From Arthrobacter bambusae (GTDB lineage: Bacteria; Actinomycetota; Actinomycetes; Actinomycetales; Micrococcaceae), in NCBI RefSeq assembly GCF_022606295.1, contig NZ_JAHHZS010000005.1:1-64000 (forward strand): a stretch of DNA of 64,000 nucleotides. Reading direction: 5' to 3'. Below, in pieces: positions 1 to 7,622 of this stretch; the stretch's first letter is position 1, and the number at the start of each line of letters is the position of its first letter. Both the position numbers and the translations under genes were made by a program. The notes beneath the pieces are model-generated. The model ran no database searches. It was not told the origin of the DNA and saw only the letters and a program-made list of their open reading frames with translations.

Positions 1-30
1 AACAACGGGAGTGGAATCGGTTCCAAGAAC

Positions 31-287
31 TGTCCGTTCTCATTCCAGATATGTCACTTTTCGCATTCAACTGTCAGTTAACGGATTCTCAGTTAAGTTG
101 TCAGCGTGGATGATCGTGAGTTGTTGAGATCGCTGACGGCCGCCGGACTTCTGCATGAAACGAACTGCCCGCGACATGGCCAAACACACGAAGCCAACAA
201 CCCGGATGAGACGAATCGAGCCGGATGTCGTCTCATCCAACCTGTCAGTTCCGACGTCGCGACTGATAACTGCATTGAGAACGGACA
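31..287. repeat. Inverted 12-base motif pair, possible element end
   Basis: TGTCCGTTCTCA at 31-42 is repeated as its reverse complement TGAGAACGGACA at 276-287. Between them lie TCAGTTAA twice (74-81, 90-97) and the 11-base inverted repeat at 204-238. Such a packed set of inverted and direct motifs is typical of recombinase-binding ends, but the assignment is inference because the neighbouring sequence to the left is not visible. Confidence 0.35.
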
Positions 288-642
288 AGAATGCCCGATC
301 CTTGATCGAACCGGCGCTTTCCGCTGGCGATGAAAGCGTCTTCGGTCAACAGCTCACAACCCGTCTCTAGCAAGTTGTTCACCACCACGGCGCACGGCTC
401 GGAACTTGTGCGAACGCACCAAACTCACACCCGTGGCCCTCATCGGCCGAATCCCCTGGCTACTCCCCCGGACCAAACTCACAAAAACCACAGGTAACTC
501 ACACCGCCGGGTTACCGTGATCGAGGCCGCTTGGGCCACCGCTTCCCCGAAGGACATGGACTTCCTGCCCGCCATGCCGACTACCGGAAACACCAGCCTG
601 ATGTCCTTGGCAATATGAAAGAAGTCCGCGCAAATCCAGGGG

Positions 643-670
643 TTCAACTGTCAAATTTTTGACAGTTGAA
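643..670. promoter_or_regulatory. Perfect 28-bp palindrome upstream of surface protein
   Basis: Two 13-base arms, TTCAACTGTCAAA and TTTGACAGTTGAA, face each other across two T residues. The site lies about 145 bases before the GTG start at 815. It could be an operator (two TGTCA half-sites) or a short AT-rich hairpin. The same arm sequence TTCAACTGTCA also occurs at 66, which ties the palindrome to the repeats at the left edge. Confidence 0.45.
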
Positions 671-814
671 GGCTCTGAAAAATGTCTCCCTCAAAACCGA
701 CAGCTCAAACCAAACCCTTCTCTCGGACTGCGATTAGTCCGGCTCTCTACATACAGGACCACCCGAAGCGTGGTCATCGCGTCTATGGGCGCGGTTGAAG
801 AGAAGGGGATATAA

Positions 815-3130
815 GTGAGCCAAAGAAGATTCGAACGAGGCCCCGGCAACCCGCCGGGACGGGGAAGGAACTGGCGGGCGATCTACAAGACCGGCGCCTT
901 GGCAGCCGCCGGCGCACTGACTCTGTCCGCCGTCGGGACCGGTGGCGTTTTGACCGCGCCTGCCGCGCACGCCGCAACTGACCTGCCGGGCATGCACCAA
1001 TCGGGCATCACCGTCAAGGCTCCGCCGGCCAGGGCGTTTGGGGATTGGTCGATGTGGCTGGGATCCCTGAACTTGAACGGAGCCGCCGGAGGTCCCACGG
1101 CGTTCTGCTTCGACGTCGGGATCCCGGCCGGCCCGGCCGGATCCGGGGCGGTGGGGTCCCTGGGTAACCCGCAACTCAACTACGCGATCCAGAAATACCA
1201 GGGCGACCCTGCCAACCACCCCGCGCTGGCTTATCTCGCTCACCAAGAAGCCGACCCGAAGTTCAACGCGCCGTGGAACGGCAACGGGGCTCCCTACGCT
1301 AATCTCCGGGACTCATCTGATCCGCAGATGCCGGCCGTCCGCGCACAGGCCGCCGCGATGCTGGCCGACGCCCGGGCCAATTCCGGTCCGTATTCCGCCC
1401 AACCGAAACTCTCGGTGGACACTAGCGGTCGCGGCGGGACAGTCACCTCAACGGAACTGGTTTCCGCGGCCGGAAACAAGCTGAGCGGCTTCTCGGCCCG
1501 CGCTGTTCTGAACGGCCCTGCCGTGTGGTCAGGAACGAACTCCCATGCAGTCAACCTCCGTACCGGAGATCAACTCAGCTTCGCGGCTACCGGAAACGGA
1601 ATAGTGTCCGTCACACTGACGATCGACGCACCCGGGGTGTCAGCCACAACCTATTCGGTGCCCGGGTTCCAGAACCTTCTCGTTGCCGGCGGGGCACGAC
1701 CCGTCGCGGGAACGTCGGCCGATGCCAAAGTGATCATCGATTTTCAGCCCGTAGCGAGCTCGACCGCTCCCCGATATGTGGAGGGCGGCCAGCCCCTGGT
1801 GGACGTCCTGCACGTGAACACGTCCACGGGAAACACCAATGACTGGGCGTTCGTGAACGGCGGGAGCGTACCGGCCCGCTTCGACGTCGACTGGTACTAC
1901 AGCCAGGTCAAACTCACCCCGGCCGCCCAAGTCCCTTCCGCCGCGGTGAAGGTTGCCTCCGGGACGGGCACTGCGACGGGACCCGGCGACATCACGGTGA
2001 CCGCGGACAAAACGGCGGACAAGGCCGGCTATTACTACCCGGTGGCCCGCTTCTCCAAGGCGGCCCAGCCCGCGGAACTGCAGCAGTACTTCCGTGCTGA
2101 TTGGACGGCAGGCTTCAACGACCCGAACGAAGAGACGATCCAGAAATACCAGCCCGAGGTCGCGACCAAGGCATCGATCATTGAAAACGGCAAGGTCCAC
2201 GACGTCGTCACCGTGACCGGCAACGAGCCCGGAAAAGAACTCACCGTGACAACGGATCTGGTCCTGACCTCCGCCTCCCCGGTTGCCGGCGGCACCGACG
2301 CCGCCCCGGCCGATGCCGAGGTCATCGGTACCGTGACGACCAAGGTCACCGGCAACGGCGAATTCAGGACCGCCGCCGTCGAGGTTCCATGGGAAAAGAT
2401 CGTCGTCGAGAAGTGGGCCATAGGCCAGACAGCCAACCTGTACTTCTCCGAGAAGATCAACCCTACCGAGTCCACCATGGCATGGGACGGCAAGGAACTG
2501 CTGCCCAACGAAACCGTGCCGGTCGAGAAACCTTCGATTGTCACCAAAGCCTCCGAGAACGGCACCGTGCCGCTCGTGGCTCACGACATCGGAATGATCT
2601 CGGGCACCATCCCTTCCGGCACCGGCATCAAAGTCACCACCAAAGTGAACCAGTACAAATTCGACGATTCGACCGACGGATCCGCCCAGGCCGTCTGCGC
2701 CAACCCCACCTGGACCTCCACGGACCAGGACGTCACTACAACGGGTGAAATCACCTACCCGGGCCACACCATCGCCCACAAAGGCACCTACGGGTACGTC
2801 GAGGAGCTCAATCTGACCATCGACAAAGGCCAAGGCAAGGGACCATTCACAGCGCAGCTGCACAAGGGCAACTGCGGCGAAAAGAACGAGACCATCATCG
2901 CCTTCCCCGAAACAGTCACCGTTACACCGAACAAGCCGGCCCTGATGATCAACACCGGCTTTGCGCCGACGTCTGCACCGGAGGCCGGGCCGAACGGGCC
3001 GCTGCTGATCGCAGGTGCCAGCACCCTCGCACTGGCTCTCCTCGCAGGAGCTGGGCTGTTCTACCGCAGGCGCTTCGATAACCGAGGAGCTAAAACACCT
3101 GCCGAGTATCCGGACGAACACGCCGGGTAA
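815..3130 (+). CDS. Secreted wall-anchored repeat protein
   Basis: A 771-residue exported surface protein. The GTG start has an AGAAGGGGA ribosome-binding site 6 bases upstream. An N-terminal basic stretch and hydrophobic segment (about residues 24-55, ending near AAHA) form a signal peptide. Residues about 60-430 form a large domain with a Cys in TAFCFDVG. Two related Ig-like modules follow, one beginning near PEVATKASI and one near KPSIVTKAS, each about 110 residues and resembling repeat modules of Gram-positive adhesins. The C-terminus has MINTG (711-715), a hydrophobic segment (729-750) and RRR (751-753), the layout of a sortase sorting signal but without LPXTG. The gene precedes a sortase gene, which supports wall anchoring. 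Ligand and exact family are unknown. Confidence 0.7.
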   Translation: MSQRRFERGPGNPPGRGRNWRAIYKTGALAAAGALTLSAVGTGGVLTAPAAHAATDLPGMHQSGITVKAPPARAFGDWSMWLGSLNLNGAAGGPTAFCFDVGIPAGPAGSGAVGSLGNPQLNYAIQKYQGDPANHPALAYLAHQEADPKFNAPWNGNGAPYANLRDSSDPQMPAVRAQAAAMLADARANSGPYSAQPKLSVDTSGRGGTVTSTELVSAAGNKLSGFSARAVLNGPAVWSGTNSHAVNLRTGDQLSFAATGNGIVSVTLTIDAPGVSATTYSVPGFQNLLVAGGARPVAGTSADAKVIIDFQPVASSTAPRYVEGGQPLVDVLHVNTSTGNTNDWAFVNGGSVPARFDVDWYYSQVKLTPAAQVPSAAVKVASGTGTATGPGDITVTADKTADKAGYYYPVARFSKAAQPAELQQYFRADWTAGFNDPNEETIQKYQPEVATKASIIENGKVHDVVTVTGNEPGKELTVTTDLVLTSASPVAGGTDAAPADAEVIGTVTTKVTGNGEFRTAAVEVPWEKIVVEKWAIGQTANLYFSEKINPTESTMAWDGKELLPNETVPVEKPSIVTKASENGTVPLVAHDIGMISGTIPSGTGIKVTTKVNQYKFDDSTDGSAQAVCANPTWTSTDQDVTTTGEITYPGHTIAHKGTYGYVEELNLTIDKGQGKGPFTAQLHKGNCGEKNETIIAFPETVTVTPNKPALMINTGFAPTSAPEAGPNGPLLIAGASTLALALLAGAGLFYRRRFDNRGAKTPAEYPDEHAG

Positions 3131-3159
3131 CACCCCTTGGCGGGCCCCACCAAATTGAC

Positions 3160-3207
3160 GCGGGGCACCCCGAGCCGGCCACCGAGGCTGATCACCGGGT
3201 GCCCCGC
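3160..3207 (+). promoter_or_regulatory. Intercistronic hairpin between surface protein and sortase
   Basis: GCGGGGCACCC (3160-3170) is exactly complementary to GGGTGCCCCGC (3197-3207). It lies between the two genes and has no T-run after it, so it may act as an attenuator or processing site that sets the substrate-to-sortase ratio. A possible GTG start for the sortase at 3199 would lie inside the second arm, which argues for the ATG at 3229. Confidence 0.5.
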
Positions 3208-3228
3208 CTAACAAACAAGGAAAATCCG

Positions 3229-3888
3229 ATGATTCAAACCCGCAACCATTCCCGCGCCCGCCGGAACCGGGTTGCACTGACCGCCGTGGCTTCGTTTGGC
3301 GTGGCCGGAGCCACCGCAGGCGTCCTGGCTTTCACAGCACCGCCCGCTCCCCCGCCGGCTCAACCGATACCTGTCCTGTCCGCGTTTACTTCCGCCGAAC
3401 CGGACACCTACATTGGCCCGGCTGCGATCCCCAGCCTTCGTCCTGGCACGCTCTCCATCCCGGGCGTGGACCTCGAAGTAGGGCTCGTAGACGAAGGCCG
3501 TGACGATTCCGGCTACCTGGTGGTCCCGGATGCTTCCAAAGCCGCCCGCTACATAGGGTCCGCCCCTGGGTGTGCCACGAAGGGCTCGACCCTGCTGGCC
3601 GGGCACGTCAACTTCCGGGATGGGTCGTTGGCGCCGATGGCTTCCCTCGCACACGTGACCAAGGGCATGCCCCTCTACCTATCCGACAAGGCCGGCGTGA
3701 CGTGCCGGTACAAGATCGTCGGGCTCGAATCGCTGGCCAAAACGTCCTTGCCCGCAGATGCCTTTGCCACCGAGGGCCCACACCTACTGAGGGTTGTCAC
3801 GTGTGATCTTGCCAGCCCCTTCGTGCCAATGGACGGGCAAGCCCAGTTCGCCAACAACACCGTGGTCACCGCAGTCCCCTGGCCATGA
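3229..3888 (+). CDS. Class F-like sortase
   Basis: A 219-residue sortase-fold transpeptidase, expected to cleave a C-terminal sorting signal and join the protein to the cell wall. ATG at 3229 is preferred because AAGGA lies 7 bases upstream. A basic N-terminus and one membrane segment (about 15-36) are followed by a proline-rich linker and the catalytic domain. The catalytic His is in LLAGHVN (His126) and the Cys in RVVTCDL (Cys192). At the place where class E/F sortases usually have an Arg before the final VV strand, this protein reads QFANNTVVTA, so the Arg seems replaced by Ala208. It is the last gene of a two-gene unit with the surface protein, its likely substrate. Confidence 0.8.
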   Translation: MIQTRNHSRARRNRVALTAVASFGVAGATAGVLAFTAPPAPPPAQPIPVLSAFTSAEPDTYIGPAAIPSLRPGTLSIPGVDLEVGLVDEGRDDSGYLVVPDASKAARYIGSAPGCATKGSTLLAGHVNFRDGSLAPMASLAHVTKGMPLYLSDKAGVTCRYKIVGLESLAKTSLPADAFATEGPHLLRVVTCDLASPFVPMDGQAQFANNTVVTAVPWP

Positions 3889-3921
3889 CCCACCACTCCA
3901 GTCCAGAACGAGATGGCCCTG

Positions 3922-4785
3922 TCACGCAGGGATGTCCTCACAGGAATGCATATTTCGGGACGCGTAGCTCTTCGTCCTAGAGTTCTTGGGCCTCGCCTTG
4001 TTCCAGATAAGCGATTCCAACGCCTCGCGAACCCCGGGCAGGGCAAGGGCGTTGACGGGGGAAATTCCGTGGAGGCGGCCCCAGAGGTAGCCGCGTTCGC
4101 TGCAGACGAAGTCCACGAGCGCCCTCTTGTGGCCCCTGGGCACGCAGCTCAACACCCTGTTCGTTTCCAACCGGGAGAGCGCGGGCCCCGGCTCTGATCC
4201 GAAGGAGATCTCCTCAAGGTGTTGGGACGCCCGTTGTTCAATCACCTGCAGGCCGTGCTCGGCGACGTCGCGATCCCAGCCGGCACGGACAAGCAACGCC
4301 CTCAGTTCCTGCCAAAGAGGCGATGAACCGGCGGGCATGGGCGTCATAGCCAGGGGAATCGGGGGCCACTCGCACTCCTGTCCGTACACCGATACCAGCG
4401 GCGTCCCCTCCCCCAGATCCTGGTTCTTCTTCAGATGCGCCCACACGCCGTCCCGAACATCCCGCTCTGAGAGCCAGTGGCGTTGGGTGACCGTCCAGGT
4501 TCGCAGCCCATTGCGGACCACCGTAAGAAGCCAGGCACAGGCCGGGACGTCCGCGGGGATCCCGCTGGCGCAAAGAACTTCCGTGGCGTAGAACAGGGCG
4601 TCCTCGGGGGCAATCGAGGGGAACTCGTGCTGGAAACCGGACAACAGCGCCGGAAGAAACGAACCGAACAGCTCGCTGGTCGACGGGCCGTCCCGGCCCT
4701 CTCGCTGCCATGTTTCTACCAGGTCCCTCAGAAGGGCGTCCCGTTCGGCTGGCGTCGAAAACCGGCTACGGACTCCGGGACTCAC
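3922..4785 (-). CDS. Uncharacterised protein, weakly sigma-factor-like
   Basis: I do not recognise a defined family for this 287-residue protein. GTG at 4785 is chosen because it overlaps the stop of the upstream gene as GTGA. A start five codons earlier at 4800 is possible. The N-terminal third contains EDALFYATEVL and, later, AWLLTVVRNGLRTW, an arrangement that resembles region 2 of ECF sigma factors. The middle and C-terminal parts (GWDRDVAEHGL onwards) show no clear region-4 helix-turn-helix. It is translationally coupled to a ParB/KorB-like protein, a pairing that suggests a plasmid- or island-borne regulatory unit. A sigma-like role is only a guess. Confidence 0.5.
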   Translation of the reverse strand: MSPGVRSRFSTPAERDALLRDLVETWQREGRDGPSTSELFGSFLPALLSGFQHEFPSIAPEDALFYATEVLCASGIPADVPACAWLLTVVRNGLRTWTVTQRHWLSERDVRDGVWAHLKKNQDLGEGTPLVSVYGQECEWPPIPLAMTPMPAGSSPLWQELRALLVRAGWDRDVAEHGLQVIEQRASQHLEEISFGSEPGPALSRLETNRVLSCVPRGHKRALVDFVCSERGYLWGRLHGISPVNALALPGVREALESLIWNKARPKNSRTKSYASRNMHSCEDIPA

Positions 4786-5525
4786 GCTGCAACACCCCAC
4801 TGCTTAGCAACATCGCTCATTAGTTCCGCTGCCGCGTGGAACTGGGCGGCCAGCCGGCGTCGTCGTGCGGGATGCGCCTCGGGCAGCCGCTGCACGACAA
4901 GCTCCGAGGCCCCCATATTCCTGATGGAGTCCATCAGCTCCCGCAGGTGCAGTTCAGCCAGCACGGCCGCGTCGGAAGGACCGTGATCCACGCCCAAAGC
5001 GCCGACATCCGCCAGGAAGCCCTCGACATCGAAGACTCCCGCGTTGGAATCGGAGTCGGATTCAGGGCTGGAATCAGCGTGGACCAGTTCGCCTGCGATC
5101 ACATTGATTGGTACAACGCGGGCACTCGGGCGTCTTTTGCCGTCCAGCGACAGTGTCACAGGCGGTAGCGTTCCACCTTCTGCGATTCCCTTCGCGAGCA
5201 GGGTCTTTACTGTCCCGTGGGATATGCCAAGGACAGGGGCGATGGCACGCAACGACAAATTTCCGGCCGCAAGCTCCATGGCGACATTGACCCGGGCGCT
5301 GCCTCCCAGACGTGGAAGGACCAGCCGCTCAGCCTCCACCAACTCGGCCCACGTACTCAGCCCAAAGGCCTTCCACGCCTGTGCCTCATACAGCTCCAAA
5401 GCAAGCTTCACCACTTGGCCAACCAGTCGGTCAAGAACACCCGCCTGGCGGTCCAGCTCGGCCAAGCGGAGCCGCAGCCGGTTCACCTTGACCCGCGCAA
5501 CCCCGACATCCAGCTCCCGTTGCAT
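4782..5525 (-). CDS. ParB/KorB-like DNA-binding protein
   Basis: A 247-residue soluble protein. ATG at 5525 has GGGGAGG about 9 bases upstream, so it is preferred to the TTG at 5543, which would place that ribosome-binding site inside the gene. The N-terminal 35 residues are heptad-like and may form a coiled coil. Next comes AWKAFGLSTWAELVEAE, a motif found near the DNA-binding region of actinobacterial plasmid ParB/KorB-type proteins, then a helix-turn-helix in LSLRAIAPVLGISHGTVKTL (about residues 90-110). The C-terminal part is acidic and then helical, possibly for dimerisation. It overlaps the next gene by four bases. An imperfect palindrome at 5556-5599 just upstream is a plausible autoregulatory site. 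Confidence 0.6.
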   Translation of the reverse strand: MQRELDVGVARVKVNRLRLRLAELDRQAGVLDRLVGQVVKLALELYEAQAWKAFGLSTWAELVEAERLVLPRLGGSARVNVAMELAAGNLSLRAIAPVLGISHGTVKTLLAKGIAEGGTLPPVTLSLDGKRRPSARVVPINVIAGELVHADSSPESDSDSNAGVFDVEGFLADVGALGVDHGPSDAAVLAELHLRELMDSIRNMGASELVVQRLPEAHPARRRRLAAQFHAAAELMSDVAKQWGVAA

Positions 5526-5555
5526 ACCTGCGCACCTCCCCAAAAGTACTTAGGA

Positions 5556-5599
5556 CCACTTTGCCTGCCGTCCAGCCGCTAGGCGAGCGGACAAAGTGG
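5556..5599. promoter_or_regulatory. Imperfect palindrome upstream of ParB-like gene
   Basis: CCACTTTG (5556-5563) pairs with CAAAGTGG (5592-5599), and the inner arms contain GTCC...CCGCT against AGCGGAC. A perfect 8-base palindrome AAGTACTT lies next to it at 5544-5551. The cluster sits between a leftward gene for a helix-turn-helix protein and the rightward PKS operon, where an operator could control both directions. Confidence 0.4.
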
Positions 5600-5743
5600 G
5601 CTGTTGTTAGAACTAGTAGGTCGTCGCCTCAATTTGTGACGCAGAACGTTTGGGAATCCCCGGAAACAGCCGATGCCCCTCAAAACGTCCACATATCCAC
5701 GCTGTGCCATTGTCAACGGCATCTTCGTCGCCAACAATGAAGC

Positions 5744-6880
5744 ATGCCGGTCTACGTGAGGTCCCTGGAAACTGCAGTTCCGCCCACCGTGCTTGTGCAA
5801 CCACAAGCACGCGACGTTTTCGCTTCCCAACCCGGCCTGACGCGGCTTGGATCCCGATTGGTGCGAACCTGCTTCGATTCAGCAGCGATCGATACTCGCT
5901 TCACTGCTGTCTCCGAATTGTCCCTTGATAATCATTCCGAGAATCCGTCGTTCTTCGACCCCGCCACGGGGCGTGTCCTTAGCCCCAGCACCAAGGTGCG
6001 CAATGAAATTTTTGCCGTCGAAGCCACCAAATTGTTTATTGAGGCTGCCAAAGCCGCTGTAGGGAAATGTCCGGATATCGATTTGCTTGACATAACTCAT
6101 GTCATAACTGTTTCCTGCACAGGATTTTTCAATCCCGGCCCCGACTACAAAGTGGTCCGGGCCCTCGGGCTCAGTCCGGCCGTGCAGCGCTACCATCTTG
6201 GCTTCATGGGTTGCTATGCCGCGTTCCCTGCCCTCCGGGCGGCCCGGCAGTTTTGCCAGGCCGATCCTTCCGCCGTGGTCCTGGTCATCTGCGTGGAGCT
6301 TTGCTCGCTCCATGTCCGGACCTCGAATGATCCGGACACCATCATGGGGTCGGCGATCTTCGCGGACGGTGCGGCGGCTGCCGTCGTGGCTTCCCGCGAA
6401 CCTGAGGGGCCGGACCCGGCGATCAGGCTGGATCATTTCGAGACTGTCCTGACGCCCGTCGGCGAAGAAGCCATGGCCTGGAACATTGGCGACGAAGGCT
6501 TCGAAATGGTTCTCGGCACGTATGTGCCCCACATCATCGAGGAACACATCACCGGCGCGCTTGAGCCGCTGTTTGCGCAGGACCCTTCCCTGGCCGGACT
6601 CCCCTACCGGGATATCAGGCATTGGGCCATCCATCCCGGCGGCCGCAGCATCCTCGACAAAGTCGAGTCGAAACTTGAACTCACCGAAGAACAGATGATT
6701 CCCGCGCGCGAAGTCCTTCGCGACTACGGCAACATGAGCAGCGCCACCGTGCTCTTCGTCCTGAAGCACATCCTCGAACAGGCTCCGGCACAGCGGGAGG
6801 AGCGCATCTGTTCCATGGCATTCGGCCCCGGCCTCACCGTGGAGACAGGGCTGTTCACCCGGGTTTCCCCGGATCTCTGA
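5744..6880 (+). CDS. Type III polyketide synthase
   Basis: A 378-residue chalcone-synthase-fold enzyme that would extend an acyl-CoA starter with malonyl-CoA units and cyclise the chain to a resorcinol or pyrone. The catalytic triad is visible: Cys157 in GFMGCYAAFP, His297 in WAIHPGGRS and Asn330 in DYGNMSSAT. Length fits the family. It is the first gene of a three-gene rightward unit with a methyltransferase and an FAD hydroxylase, the same functional set as the srsABC phenolic-lipid operon of Streptomyces griseus, although the methyltransferase here is of a different class. The start ATG has only a weak ribosome-binding site. The natural starter and product cannot be read from the sequence. 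Confidence 0.9.
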   Translation: MPVYVRSLETAVPPTVLVQPQARDVFASQPGLTRLGSRLVRTCFDSAAIDTRFTAVSELSLDNHSENPSFFDPATGRVLSPSTKVRNEIFAVEATKLFIEAAKAAVGKCPDIDLLDITHVITVSCTGFFNPGPDYKVVRALGLSPAVQRYHLGFMGCYAAFPALRAARQFCQADPSAVVLVICVELCSLHVRTSNDPDTIMGSAIFADGAAAAVVASREPEGPDPAIRLDHFETVLTPVGEEAMAWNIGDEGFEMVLGTYVPHIIEEHITGALEPLFAQDPSLAGLPYRDIRHWAIHPGGRSILDKVESKLELTEEQMIPAREVLRDYGNMSSATVLFVLKHILEQAPAQREERICSMAFGPGLTVETGLFTRVSPDL

Positions 6881-6890
6881 TGCTGGCTCC

Positions 6891-7622
6891 GTGATGGCTG
6901 CCCGCCCCCGCCCAAGAGGCTTTCTCGCCGCACGGGATGTGACCGCCGTCGAAGACATGGACCGCCCCGATTGCGAGCTCGAGCGCCTCAACCGGAGCTA
7001 CGCGCGCTTTCCTATCGTCAACGCGGTGGTGTCCGGCTGGCGCGCCACCTACAGCTCACGGATCAAGCCGTTGCTCACGACGGCGGCGCCCACCACGGTC
7101 CTTGACATCGGCTGCGGCGGTGGAGACGTCGCCCGCAGCCTCGCGCGCCGTGCCGCGGCGGACGGTTACCGCCTGGAAGTCACGGGAATCGACCCCGACG
7201 AGCGTGCCTTCCATTTTGCGAATTCCGCACCGCCGGTGGAGGGCGTGAGCTACCGAAAGGCACTCAGCTCGGAGCTCGTGTCAGAAGGGCGCACGTTCGA
7301 CGTCGTTATTTCGAACCACGTCCTCCACCATCTGACCGCCCCGGAACTCGACTCGTTCCTCGGCGATTCCGAACGCCTGTGCCGCAGGCTCGCCCTGCAC
7401 AACGACCTCAAGCGCAGTCGCGTGGCATACGCGCTCTTCTGGGCAGGATCCTGGCCCCTCGGCGTCGGATCCTATATCCACGGTGACGGCCTCACCTCCA
7501 TCAGGCGAAGCTACACAGCGGTGGAACTCCGTGCCGCCACTCCCCCGGCCTGGACTGTTGAATCGAACGGCATGTGGCACAACCTGCTGGTCTACCGGCC
7601 CGGCGAGGTCCCCGATGTTTGA
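6891..7622 (+). CDS. Class I SAM-dependent methyltransferase
   Basis: A 243-residue methyltransferase (242 if the adjacent ATG at 6894 is used). The SAM-binding glycine motif is VLDIGCGGGD (about residues 70-79), with an acidic residue at the end of strand 2 (GIDPDE) and ISNHVLHHL in the motif-IV region. It starts 10 bases after the polyketide synthase stop and overlaps the next gene by eight bases (ATGTTTGA), so the three genes are almost certainly co-translated. The likely role is O- or C-methylation of the polyketide-derived phenol or quinone. Its relatives also include ubiquinone/menaquinone methyltransferases, so the exact target is inference. Confidence 0.85.
   Translation: MMAARPRPRGFLAARDVTAVEDMDRPDCELERLNRSYARFPIVNAVVSGWRATYSSRIKPLLTTAAPTTVLDIGCGGGDVARSLARRAAADGYRLEVTGIDPDERAFHFANSAPPVEGVSYRKALSSELVSEGRTFDVVISNHVLHHLTAPELDSFLGDSERLCRRLALHNDLKRSRVAYALFWAGSWPLGVGSYIHGDGLTSIRRSYTAVELRAATPPAWTVESNGMWHNLLVYRPGEVPDV

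Larger units (their letters stand above)
1..814. other. Gene-poor region with repeated short motifs
   Basis: No open frame here has a convincing start, ribosome-binding site or recognisable product. The stretch is unusual for its repeats. A 12-base motif TGTCCGTTCTCA (31-42) recurs inverted at 276-287. TTCAACTGTCA occurs at 66-76 and in both arms of a perfect palindrome at 643-670. A perfect 11-base inverted repeat GGATGAGACGA lies at 204-214/228-238, and ACCAAACTCACA occurs twice (about 418 and 472). Together they look like ends or debris of a mobile element lying left of the window, but no transposase or recombinase frame is visible. The last 150 bases should contain the promoter of the surface-protein gene at 815. 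Confidence 0.5.

Noticed and set aside
354-647. Minus-strand frame of 97 residues in the left gene desert
   Set aside because: No ribosome-binding site or family match. The coding potential is not better than that of overlapping frames.
7483-7614. Upstream start for the FAD monooxygenase
   Set aside because: The region codes for the methyltransferase in another frame. The FAD motif needs a start at 7615.
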